A program made the position numbers and the translations under genes. From positions 806,001 to 870,000 of the forward strand of contig JAEQBH010000294.1 in NCBI GenBank assembly GCA_016808115.1: a stretch of 64,000 nucleotides of DNA, given 5' to 3'. Positions 46,770 to 56,848 of the stretch are shown here, piece by piece. The notes beneath the pieces were generated by a model. That model worked only from the letters and a program-made list of their open reading frames with translations, ran no database searches and was not told the origin of the DNA. This DNA comes from Tetrastigma voinierianum. Its lineage: Eukaryota; Streptophyta; Magnoliopsida; Vitales; Vitaceae. The first letter of the stretch is position 1, and the number at the start of each line of letters is the position of its first letter.

Positions 46770-47200
46770 TTTATATGGATCTATATATAATGATATATAC
46801 ATGAAAATCCATGAAGGATTTAAATTACTTGAAGCAAATAGTACAAAACCTCGTAACATCTACTCAATCAGGCTACAATGATCTTCATGGGGACTGAAGC
46901 AATCCATATATTTGTACAATTTCCATAATGCGTATTTATTAACGAAAGTGTATGTGAACATCCCTATATGCTCGTACATTTTAATTGAGAAATCACAAAC
47001 TGAATTTGAGATTATTGTTGTACATGTTGATGATTTAAACCTTGTTGGAACTCCTGAAGAGCTCATGGAAACTGCAAAATATTTGAAGTAGAAATTTTGA
47101 AAAAAAACAAAATCGTGTCTACATTATCTCAGTGGAACTATTAATATGAGTCTATTTTACTGAAATGAGGCCACAATGACTCAAATATGCAAATGCAGGC
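46770..47200 (+). pseudogene. Copia reverse transcriptase remnant
   Basis: KPRNIYSIRLQ, then WGLKQS (family L-Y-G-L-K-Q-S, about 46890-46910), then EFEIIVVHVDDLNLVGTPEEL (47002-47064 in one frame) with HVDD at 47023-47034 in place of YVDD, then KYLK. The next block, L-K-x-E-F-x-M-K-D-L-G, is broken by a stop. Homology fades near 47195, where an insertion or rearrangement begins. Confidence 0.88.
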
Positions 47201-50110
47201 TGATGAGTAAAAAATTCATTAAATTTTTAGTCTATTTTTCTGATTTTTATTACAATGTAATTGCTTGTTTTTATGTAGAAATATGTACTATTTACCAAAT
47301 TTATTTTCCGTAAATTTTTATAGCGTAAATGAAAATTCCAATATGATTAGAAGTGAAAGCGCTTCAACGCCAAGGTGAGGTCGCGGATGTAGAATCGAGA
47401 TCGTGACGAGAAGTCATACTATACTGAATGAAAAGCTGTTGCGACAAAAGAGAAGTCAGCGAGATGTAAAAGAGCTTCACTAAGGATTTCACAGCCATGA
47501 CACCATTCCGAGGTCGCGACAGGGCGGAAGATAACTATGGTTGCAAATAAGAGAATCGAGGTCGCGACACGTATCACGTAAAGGGAAGACAATGTGTCAT
47601 GACAAAGAATTGTGGTCGTGACATCAACTGCAACAAGAGCAAAAGTGATAAAGGCAACCATTCAGTCGCAACATATTTTTTAGGTCATGACCAATAAAAG
47701 AAGCTAAATTGAGAGGAAACTGTTGAGACTAAGAAGTGAGGTTGCGAAAGGATGGGGAGAAATGATGTCGCAAGATGCTTTTAAGGTCGTGACATAGATT
47801 TCAGCAAGGAAACAAAACGACTAAGTCGCGACCTAAAACCCATGTCGTGACATTGACAATGAACAAACAAACAATTTTAAGTCACAACATGAAAAGGAGT
47901 CGCGGACCAAAATCTGGTCGACAAAGAAATGGTGTCGCTATTACGCTTTAGGTCGCGGACAATGCACGCAAAGAGAAAGCAAGACAAACTGTGTCGCAAC
48001 ATGGAATCGGTACATCGCACTTATTAAGGCGTCGACAACTGGTCACAACAAAGATCAACATAGCTAGCAACAAAAATGATGACGCGACATGAAATTGAGG
48101 TCGCGACATATATTTTAGAAAAGGGAAGAACAGGCCAAAGTTGCAAACCTCGTAAATAGAAAATCAATGAAACCGGCTGAGATCGAGAAATGAGGTCGCT
48201 TGGGCCGGATAGGAAGAAAGAATTGTCATGACATACTGAGGTCGCAGACAGAATTACTGCGGATTAAAGAAAACTACTTAACGCGATTGAAGAAAACAGC
48301 GGCATCAAAGAAATTTTGAGTCGCGACCTGCTTGAAGGCTCAAGACAACTGAATGATGTCACAACCTAAAAGAGAAGATGTGACCAAGAAGTAAAGAGGC
48401 TGACAACAGAAATGATGTCGTGACATCAATCGGTGGTCGCACACGTAAATGCGTAGTAGCGCGTAAAGCAGCCGCCATCGAATTGAGGTCGCCACACCAA
48501 TTCCTGGAAACAAGAAAAGGGGGTCGCAACCAGAGTTCTCACTGCTGACAATTAACATGGTCACAACAAAGAATTCATGTCATGACCACTAATCAAATGC
48601 AACTGAAGAAACAAGTCGCAATAGAAAACATCAGGTCGCAGCTTAACAATTGCAAGAACAAAGTGAAAGAACGTTGCGACTAGTTTCCTGAGGTCACTAC
48701 GCACTTACCGTACTGCACTGTGATTTCATATCAGACATCGTTCTCGTGTCGTGACTCCAAATGTAGGCTAGGCCATTTATTTTAGTAAAGTAGCTTCCGT
48801 ATTCTCAAACCCACGTTTTAGAGGACGAGGAAGACCACCGTATATTTTAAATAGACTTTCTTTCTTTTATTTTCTTTCTTTTTCTCGGATCTCAACCGCA
48901 CCGTTAGAACGTAGGAAGTCGATTTAATTTTTCATTCTCTTCACTATGTACCGAATCAATGAAGTTCTATTACTCTTGAATTCGCTTCCGAATAAATGTA
49001 TTACATCGGGATGCTCCCATCAATACTCATTATTGATTGTGACTTCAGAATTCGAGAAGCATAACTTCCATTGAATGGAACTGCTGTTAGTTACAAGCCC
49101 CTCGCTTAAATTGGAAGGAATTTCAAATTCGATTTTGATTTATTTGATTTGATGTTGTTCAGGAATTGAGTCGTTCCCAATGGTAGTACCGAATACCATC
49201 TCAAGGATCGCTTCCCTCGCTTCGATTTCCGTAAACACACTATGACACAGAGATGGAGATTCCTGAGAGCTCGTAACATTTAACTTGTGGGTATGTTAGA
49301 CCATCATCGTAAGAACAAAGGAGCTCGAGTTCATTTCGATAGGAGCTCTATTCACTCATACACAGGTTAAAGGGAATTATTTATCACTTAACTCATTGGA
49401 GATTTCACCTTAATCAAGTTGATAGATCTAGATTCAAGTGTTAGTCAAATCTAATCATGAGAAGAAAATCCATCGTATCTAAAGGATGAGTCATCAACCA
49501 TTTTGTAGAAGTTTTGCAATGACCCGCACTGCATAAGAAATCTCAAGTACTTTAAGAAATGGGTATAAAGTATCAAAAGAAAAAATACCCCAAATCTTAT
49601 AAAGAGTGTTTTGAATACAAGTAACCGACAATCCTTTCGCTTTTGTTAAAGAAGCGGACCTCTAATTAGTGAATAATGGAGAAATCCAAGCCGCACATTA
49701 GGCATCTTTGACAAATCCAAATCCAAATATCAGGATAGAAAGAATTAATGAATTAAAATGCAGAAATTGACTGTTCCACAACAATTTCATTTCAGTGTTC
49801 ATTTCTAGAATAGATTTGATTCAGTCCAGTTTATTTATTCAATTTTTTTTTTCATTAGATGAAAGTAATATAGGATTATCTTGTCTTTTAAATTCCAATT
49901 TTCAAACTATTAAAAGGATGCTCAAATAAGATTGCGATCTCAAAGTAGCTTAGGTGAGTTGATTTCAACATTCTCGTCAATCTCGTAATGATATCCGATC
50001 TCTTACATCCACTTTTACTAACAGATGAATTCGCGGCACTCGCAGCGTCATAAAACTAAATCCATTATTAATCCGTAACATAAAATCGCTTTCACAAACA
50101 ACTTCAACTG
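47201..50110. mobile_element. Unclassified LTR-like block inside copia
   Basis: Separates the copia reverse transcriptase from its RNase H tail. It begins near TGATGAGTAAAAAATTC. The first half carries the GTCGCGAC octamer array. The second half (48780-50110) is mixed DNA of the style found at the ends of long plant LTRs, with no readable protein. A solo LTR of a Tat/Athila-type gypsy element is the best guess. I could not define the right edge or a target duplication. Some copia pol between the two flanks is missing too. Confidence 0.4.
47360..48770. repeat. Array of GTCGCGAC octamers, decayed
   Basis: Exact copies stand at 47513, 47561, 47825, 48100 and 48320. About 25 one- or two-step variants (GTCGTGAC, GTCATGAC, GTCGCAAC, GTCACAAC, GTTGCGAC) lie between them every 25-50 bp. 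The DNA between octamers is not repeated at that period. The common variants are those expected from CpG deamination. Confidence 0.8.
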
Positions 50111-50119
50111 ACATGTATG

Positions 50120-50462
50120 TGAGGAATTGTAAGGTTTCAGAGGTGTTAAATCAGTGGTTTAGTCTATATTTTTACAGACTAACACAGGCTAACTTTCAAA
50201 TCCATATCAAAAATTAGCAAATACGCTTAAGTGATAATCTAGTAGATATGTTCATAAAGTCATTATCAACCTCAACATTCAAGAAGTTAATATACAAGAT
50301 TGGTATGCGTCAACCAAGAGATATTGACATGAGGGGGAGCAAAATTGGATGTTAGTGTACTACAATTTTTTTTCCTTTGTTCATGTTTCTCACTAGGGTT
50401 TACTGGCAAGGTTTTTAATGAGGCAGTCATAACAAATTTCCTTAAATTCCATAATGGTCATT
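50120..50462 (+). pseudogene. Copia RNase H C-terminal remnant
   Basis: LSDNLVDMFIKSLSTSTFKK and IGMRQPRDI (about 50231-50329) match the family D-N-x-A-D-x-F-T-K-S-L-P and G-M-R. The following L-T-R-V-Y-W-Q-G-F-type stretch is also typical of the copia 3' end. One stop (after IKN) breaks the frame. Confidence 0.85.
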
Positions 50463-50472
50463 AAAGGAGGAG
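50463..50472 (+). other. Copia polypurine tract
   Basis: AAAGGAGGAG immediately precedes the 3' LTR. Confidence 0.75.
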
Positions 50473-50709
50473 TATTATAAGGAAATGTGTAAATGACACC
50501 CAATTTACAAAAGGAATGTTAATCACCTTGTAAAAGTGAATGTCAGTTCACATCAACAAGCAGATTTATATGTCCCAGTTTCAAGTCCTTTTAACTATAT
50601 CATTTTCCGTTTGAGAATGGTTAACTATAAAGAGAATAAAACTTCATCTTCTCATTCTCTCTCCAAATTTACTTATCTGAATTTCTCTTCATACTTTCTT
50701 TGGCTTACA
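50473..50709 (+). repeat. Copia 3' LTR
   Basis: Partner of 29829-30073. Its last bases (TTACA) overlap the first two bases of the CACTA terminus at 50708, so one element was inserted exactly at the end of the other. Confidence 0.85.
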
Positions 50710-51420
50710 CTACAAAAACACCGATGAAGGACGATTTTAGCTGGCGATTTTATCCATATACTTAACGATGGATTAGCGACGCCAACCAACGAATATCGAT
50801 GATCGACGGATAATATTCCGTCGCCAAAATAAGGTGGGGAAGTCAAGGAGCTATTAGATAGCGACGGATATCGCTCGCCGCTATATTAGCGACGATTATC
50901 GGGCCCGCCGCTATAAACCTTCGCATTTTAGCCAAAAAATTATGTTGGGAATCGCGACGATTCTTAGTGTCGCAGCTAATTTAGCGACCGCGACATCGCC
51001 CGTCGCTATGGAACTTTCGCATTTGCTAAAAATTATGTCGGGAACTTTCGCACTTAGCGACGGATGCAAGAAGGCCGCCGCTAATTTAGCCGACGGATTC
51101 TAGGTTATCACGCTTAATTTAGAAGGACCGATTCTTTAAAACGCTCCGCATTTAGCGATGGATTAGGCGTCGCCGCTAATTTAGCGACGGATACCGCCCG
51201 CCGCTATGGAACTTCAAGATTTTAGAAGCAATAAAAATTATGTCGACAACTTTCGCAATTTAGCGACGGACGTGTCACCGCCGCTAATTTAGCGACGATT
51301 TAGTGTCGCCGCTAATTTACCGATTCGACATCGCTCCGCCGCTTATGGAACTTTCAAGATTTTAGCTATGGAACCCCTTGTCTGTCTCACATCTGATAGA
51401 GATAAAAATTGAGGGTCTTT
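50708..51420 (+). repeat. CACTA 5' terminus and subterminal repeats, first set
   Basis: The terminus is at 50708-50722. AGCGACGGA-like words in both orientations are repeated about every 20-40 bp up to about 51360. In CACTA elements such repeats bind the TNPA-type protein. Confidence 0.85.
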
Positions 51421-51426
51421 ATATGT

Positions 51427-51785
51427 CACTACAAAAACGCCCAATTTAGCTGATGGATTTTAGCTAATTCGACATATCTCGTTAACCAGCTTAACGATTA
51501 AACTTAAACCAACTTACGACTGACGTCGACGATAATATTCCGTCGCCAAAATAAGGCGTGAAGTTAGCGGGAGCTATTAGATAGCGACGATTATCGCCCG
51601 CCGTTATATTAGCTTATTTTATTTACCGACGGATGATATTTCGCTTCCGGCAAATTAAGGCGAGTTGGCCGACTATTAGGTAGCGACGGACATCGCCTCG
51701 TTGTTATATTAGCGACTCCGATTATCGCCTGGCCGCTATAGAACTTTCAGTATTTTAACTAAAAATGACCGTCGCTAAATTTAGC
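51427..51785 (+). repeat. Second CACTA 5' terminus and subterminal repeats
   Basis: CACTACAAAAACGCC at 51427-51441 repeats the element's terminus. It is followed by ATATTCCGTCGCCAAAATAAGG, as in the first set (near 50810), then GCTATTAGATAGCGACG. The offset between the sets is about 720 bp. Confidence 0.85.
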
Positions 51786-52773
51786 AAATGTTTAGCTATT
51801 TATATTATTATGAATATTGCTTTGATTCAAGAATAGCATGATAAAATGTTCAGATAATTAATATTTTTAAACTATTTTAGTTTATATATTAATATTATTT
51901 TTCTCATATGGTTATAATTATTTTTTTCCTTACAATTATGGAACTTAATAAAAAGAATTTAAAATATTATTTATTGAATTAATCATTTAAAATTTGGTTG
52001 CTAACTTTTGTTTTGTTACAACTGAAGCAAATTTATGCTAACTTTTGTGTAATGTATTATAATAGTTAGTTTTTTTTGTGAAACAATTATTTATAAAATA
52101 ATACTATATAATATAATAAATATGAAAATAATAACAATAAAACATATATAAAATAAATAGAAAAGTATTACTAAAAATAAAATTGCTACAAAATGTAAAA
52201 TTTTTCTATAGACCATATTATTTCTATTTACAAAATATAAATAGAAATAATTATACAACATGCCATAGACCATTTATATTTTTAATATAACTTTGATATC
52301 ATTACTTACCAAAACAATGTCCTCGTTTTTATTTTTTGTGACGCACAACCACGTCGTTTTGAGCTTCCTTAAGTCACTTTATTTTATTTTTTTGCGAAAT
52401 CCCCTAAGTCACTTTAACCTAAACCTAAAACCTTATTCTCTTCAGTTTTTTTTTAGACAGCAGCCTAAATTCCCCAAGTCGTTCCAATCCAATGTAATTG
52501 CCGCCCATCACTGCCGGCCATCATCGCCCCAATCGCGCTATCCATCACCGTTATCTCGCCACCGCCGCCGCCAGCATCTCACCATCATTTTCTTCTGTTT
52601 TGCTCAAAAAAGTCTCGTGTTTTGCTTGCTAAAACTCATGCGCTAACAGAAATCGCAGCACCAATTTTGGGTCATACTCCAATCGTGGATGTCCGACTCG
52701 ACACCTGATGATTTTATTTGTTGGTATGTTGTTCTTCTTCTTTGATATAATTCCGCTTTTGACTGCTTGTATT
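51786..52773 (+). other. CACTA AT-rich and C-rich leader
   Basis: 51786-52290 is very AT-rich. 52440-52575 is C-rich, with a short CCG/GCC run at 52558-52572. That is typical of the transcribed leader before plant CACTA tnp2. The 117-residue frame at 52293-52646 has no recognisable domain. Confidence 0.5.
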
Positions 52774-55700
52774 TGTAAGACCCGAGAAATTCCAATTCTA
52801 ATAAGCAAGAAAATCGCACTCGACACAAAATTATAATCCTGCTAAAAAATCGCATCAATTATCTAGACTGGATGATGAACCGGATTGCACCGCTGGAATT
52901 GTCTCTCGAAATCCCAAGCTAGCACGCAAAATTCGTTATTTTCCGAGATAGTCGAGCTCCAAGACGCTTTTTCGATAAGATCGCTAAGCCGTACCGTAAA
53001 AGATCGGACGCCGACGAAAGTCACATATAAACACGTGCATCATGTGCCATGTTGTACGAGTAGAGAAACGACGAAAACGAACGGGTCGAGGTAGTGTCGA
53101 ATATCAAATCCTGCAGTTATGACGCAATTAGCCATTGTAGATTGATGTTCACAAAGAGCACGAAATGCAATGTTTTCTCCCTCATTAAGTCAAATGAGAA
53201 AAACGTGCGTGAGAGGTTTTTCATTTTTGGGAGACGAGTGGCGCTATTTCTTTGAGAGCTTTGGGAGAGAGAGGCAGCTTCTCTAAGATCCCTGGCAATC
53301 TGGACCGTTGATTTCAACTGGAGCAGCATGAACGTCTACGCTGAGCAAAGCCACGCAGGACCCCTGATTTAGAGTTTTACCCAAGAGGTAGGATTTTTCT
53401 CCCTACTTGGGTTTTTACTCATTTGGCAGCCGACTAATGCGCCGAATCGAGGCCGTGAGGGGTCAGCTGGATCTATCCCAAAACATGGACCGAATTATTG
53501 GAAATTCTTGTGAAACCCTGAGAGGTCGCTTCGTACGTCCCACGTAGGGTCAAGCTTGGCTGATATTGTGTTACTTATGTATAAATTCTGTGTTGGGTAT
53601 GTATGTGGCCTTAGTCGAAATCCCGTTCACTAAGTGAACCGATGTTTTGTGATTTTCCCAGAATAGTGGATCTAGGTTTCACTATTCCCTAATAAGCAGT
53701 TCTAAAAATATATATTTTTGTGAAAATGTCAAGTTCCAGTGATTTAAATTAAATTACTGCGTATTTATCACAAATTTCAAGCGAGCTAATTTTGATGTGT
53801 GAATTAATTAATTACATGACATGATTGTGTGAATTGGTTGCTTTGTAAATATATGCATGTTTATATATTTACATGTGAATTAGATTGTAGTGGGATTAAG
53901 ACATCAGACATACGCACCCAACATCCTGCACTTTGTGAAAGCCAAGGTAATGGTATGAGCCTCTTGGGGAGGAAAAAATGGTTCTGAGGGGTAGTCTAAA
54001 ATTATTAAGTGATTCCGAGGGTAGTCCAACTTAAAAATATCAATCGTCGGAGTGGCCCAATTGATATTCATCTGAGGGTATTCCAAGAAATACTTATATA
54101 TCAATCGTCTGAGCGGTAATTCAATATATATAATACACTGGAGGGTTGTCCACTATTAAAACTAATATTCTCATACCGAGGCTGAGAGCGTGGAGAGAGC
54201 CTGCCAGACTCTGAACAGGATTCCAGTCACGCCCGTGACACCGCGTCCACAAGGATCACGCATTGCCAACGGCACTGAACACAGACCGCACTTAGTGGTG
54301 AGTAGCCCACTTGTGTGGCGATTCTACCGAAGCTTTAGCTCACCCCGTCGTGGGATCCCCTTTACGTGCACAGAGGCGAGGAGATCTCGCCCCAGAGGTC
54401 GAAGCGCTAAGAAAGCCTGGAATGTGGCTTTTGTCGATGTTTACATGTGTATTAACTCCTTAAGTTTAATATATGTATTGGTATAAGAGTATTTATTAAC
54501 TCAAAACTATCGATATAGCTCGATATGCATATTGAGTACTCGTTATGGGCCCAAGTGGCCATATTCATATATCGCATATACTGGACTCGAAGCTGACAGT
54601 TTACGCAGGCTGGATGATTTCGGCAGGCCTCCCCCGCACAAAGGAGACTCTCACCAAGTGGGTGCCTGCAATCCGACCTCCACTTACAGGCTTCGCGGTT
54701 GATTCGGTAGTCAACCGACTCCGGTTTTCAAGGCCACAAGCTGGTGCATCGAGCCTGCATACGTCACCTAGGGCTTGAGGGGATTGGGCTAGCCATAGTC
54801 TTAGCAGTGTAAGGACATCACCACTGGGTGTGGTTCGATGCTCCAGTTTAGGTATGAGATCTAGAAATCACTGACAAAACTAGACACTACATGCACGTGT
54901 TTCTGTTTTGTGTGATTTGATGAAATGTTGTGCGAATGTTTAATGAATGGTATGTGTACCATGTTATGAGTTGTGAAACTTTGTGCTTAGTGATTAGCAC
55001 ACATAGGAAAACTTTGGGAGTTTTACGCTGAGTAAAACCGGTGCTAATAAAATAAAAGAAATAAATTTTTAGAAATTTATTTGGTTTATTGAGTAATGAA
55101 ATGAAACTGTAATAAATTTTACTCAAGCTGTTAGATCAGAAGTTTTGAGAAAAAATTTTGGGACAACATGGTCCGAAAAAAATAAATAAATAAATAAATT
55201 TATAAATTTATTTGGTCATGAGATGAAGAAAATAATTTTCTAAGGTTTTACGTAAACCGAAGAAGATTGAATAAAATAATTTATAAATATATTGGAAGTT
55301 GTATGTATGCAGTAGGTTAGGCTACTGCATCAAAGGAGTAGCATAAAAGAAAAAAAAAAAAAAATTTCCAGCGCGTAAACCGACCGGAAGTGAGTTGGTG
55401 TCGCGATTATCCTTTTGTCGCCGACCGGCCGAGGGTAGGATCGAGTTTCGTTAGCGTGAGGTCGCGACCAGAAGTGGTGCGTCGCGACCGGCCCCGCTTT
55501 TGTTAGGAGGAGTCTGCCATGACATGAATTTGATGTCGCCGATTACGGGTGGCGCGGTTGATAGGGTTCGATGTCGCGACATCATCGCGAGGTCGGTTAA
55601 TGCGGCAAGGGTTAGGGCAGGGCGATGTCACGACATCATTTTGATGTCGCGACATGGGCCGCGGGTGGCAGAGAAGCGTCGCGACCGCCGAGGTCGCGAC

Positions 55701-56040
55701 TTGATTGTTCGGCGGTGTCGCTGACACCAATTTGATGTCGCCGGCTACGGGGGCGTTTCCGTGAGGTCGCGGACTGGAACGATGTCGCCACTGCTCGGGG
55801 TAGGTCGCCGGGCGTGTCGCCGGCCGCGCATCGCCAAAGATGCGCCGGACCGCGCCGGCCGGGAAGGCTGCGCGACATGCACGCGAATAAAGCTTGTTTG
55901 CGGCGCCGCAGCCAGTCGCCCACCGACATAGGCACGCGCGTAGCAGCGCGCCGACCCGGGTTACGGGTGTGCGCACGTGCACCTAACCCGCCAGGACGTT
56001 GCATTGTTTAGGGTCACCGTTTTGGACACTGCTCACAGAT
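52774..56040 (+). mobile_element. Gypsy-type LTR inserted in the CACTA leader
   Basis: Begins TGTAAGACCCGAGAAATT, the common start of plant gypsy LTRs, and continues with the kind of sequence usual in long LTRs. A region of short repeated GGTAGTCC/GAGGGTAGTCCA-like phrases lies at 53985-54150. A GC-rich part with GTCGCGAC octamers lies at 55380-55810. No coding domain is readable and no second LTR is present, so a solo LTR is likely. The right end is a guess; homology to the CACTA element resumes before 56849. A run of A's follows at 56050. Confidence 0.5.
55380..55810. repeat. Array of GTCGCGAC octamers, well preserved
   Basis: Exact copies stand at 55461, 55481, 55573, 55646, 55678 and 55693, with near copies between (GTCGCGAT, GTCACGAC, GTCGCCG-). 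Very GC- and CpG-rich compared with everything around it. Same octamer as the array at 47360-48770. Confidence 0.85.
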
Positions 56041-56848
56041 CGTCTCATGGGTAAAAAAAAAAAAAAGAAAGACAAAATTTTAAAATTTTCGAGGGTGATT
56101 TAAGATATGAAATATTCATATTGCATTTACCATAAATGCATCGACGTAGTGTTAATTTTTCTGGCAGTGAATAAGATCTCGAGGTCGTGTTTATGTCTCG
56201 TAGATTCATGGATCTCTAAACTTGCAATTAGATAAAATTTTCAAGAAAATAAACTTTTCAAAAATGAAATTTCGAAAATAAATTTTTGTTGAAAACAATA
56301 TTTTAAAAAAAAAAATTTTATTTAAAAAAAAGATTCTGGATACAGTTTTCAACGTCCAGATTTAGATGGAAAACAATAATGTGGGGTTTGTGTGTTTTGA
56401 GTAACATTCTAAGTTTATAATGGGTCGGGTTAGAGGTTTGAAGTAAATGGTCGATCACCCAAGACCCAACCATTTCTAGATTCTTCCCCGTAGACAACTC
56501 GCATTTTTTTTTAAGTAAATATTTGACAACTTGACATTTGATTAATTGAATACGTGTAGGTACATAGTGTGTGACCAACAAAGTTACCAATGTAGTCCTA
56601 TCTTTATGGATCGATTATTAACGTGATTTGAATTTTGAATTAAAAACGTGGTGTGCTCGTAGTAAAGACCGAATTAAAAGAGAGACCTGCTTAAAGGGAA
56701 TGTCACCGCTTTCAAACAACAATGTCTCCGTTGATAAATTCTTTTTTTTTTTTTTTTGATTAAATTTGATTTTCTTTTAGATTTGCATTGATTCATCTAT
56801 ACCCGCATTTTGATTTTCTTTTAAATTATGAATTTATCCATGTTTAGA
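56041..56848. other. AT-rich DNA before CACTA tnp2
   Basis: No protein readable. Contains A- and T-runs. May hold the rest of the inserted LTR and the CACTA leader intron. Confidence 0.4.

Larger units (their letters stand above)
29829..50709 (+). mobile_element. Ty1/copia retrotransposon split by nested insertions
   Basis: The same LTR lies at 29829-30073 and 50473-50709. Between them, in order, are copia gag-pre-integrase, an integrase remnant, a charged repeat linker, reverse transcriptase and the RNase H tail. The parts are separated by a solo LTR (31627-34135), a minus-strand LTR-like segment that contains a full gypsy element (34251 to about 46308), and an unclassified block (about 47201-50110). 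All coding pieces have stops, so the element is dead. It is the outermost and therefore the oldest layer here, except that its order relative to the CACTA element is open. Confidence 0.85.

Noticed and set aside
47360..48770. CRISPR-like look of a repeat with unlike spacers
   Set aside because: The repeated word is only eight bases and degenerate, spacing varies, there are no cas genes, and this is plant nuclear DNA.
52293..52646. 117-residue frame in the CACTA leader
   Set aside because: The C-rich leader of CACTA elements often gives such frames; no recognisable domain, and it precedes the transposase gene as a leader would.
55503..56004. 159- and 122-residue minus-strand frames
   Set aside because: They lie in the GC-rich octamer array, where few stops occur by composition alone; the residues are low-complexity Arg/Ala/Pro and match no family.
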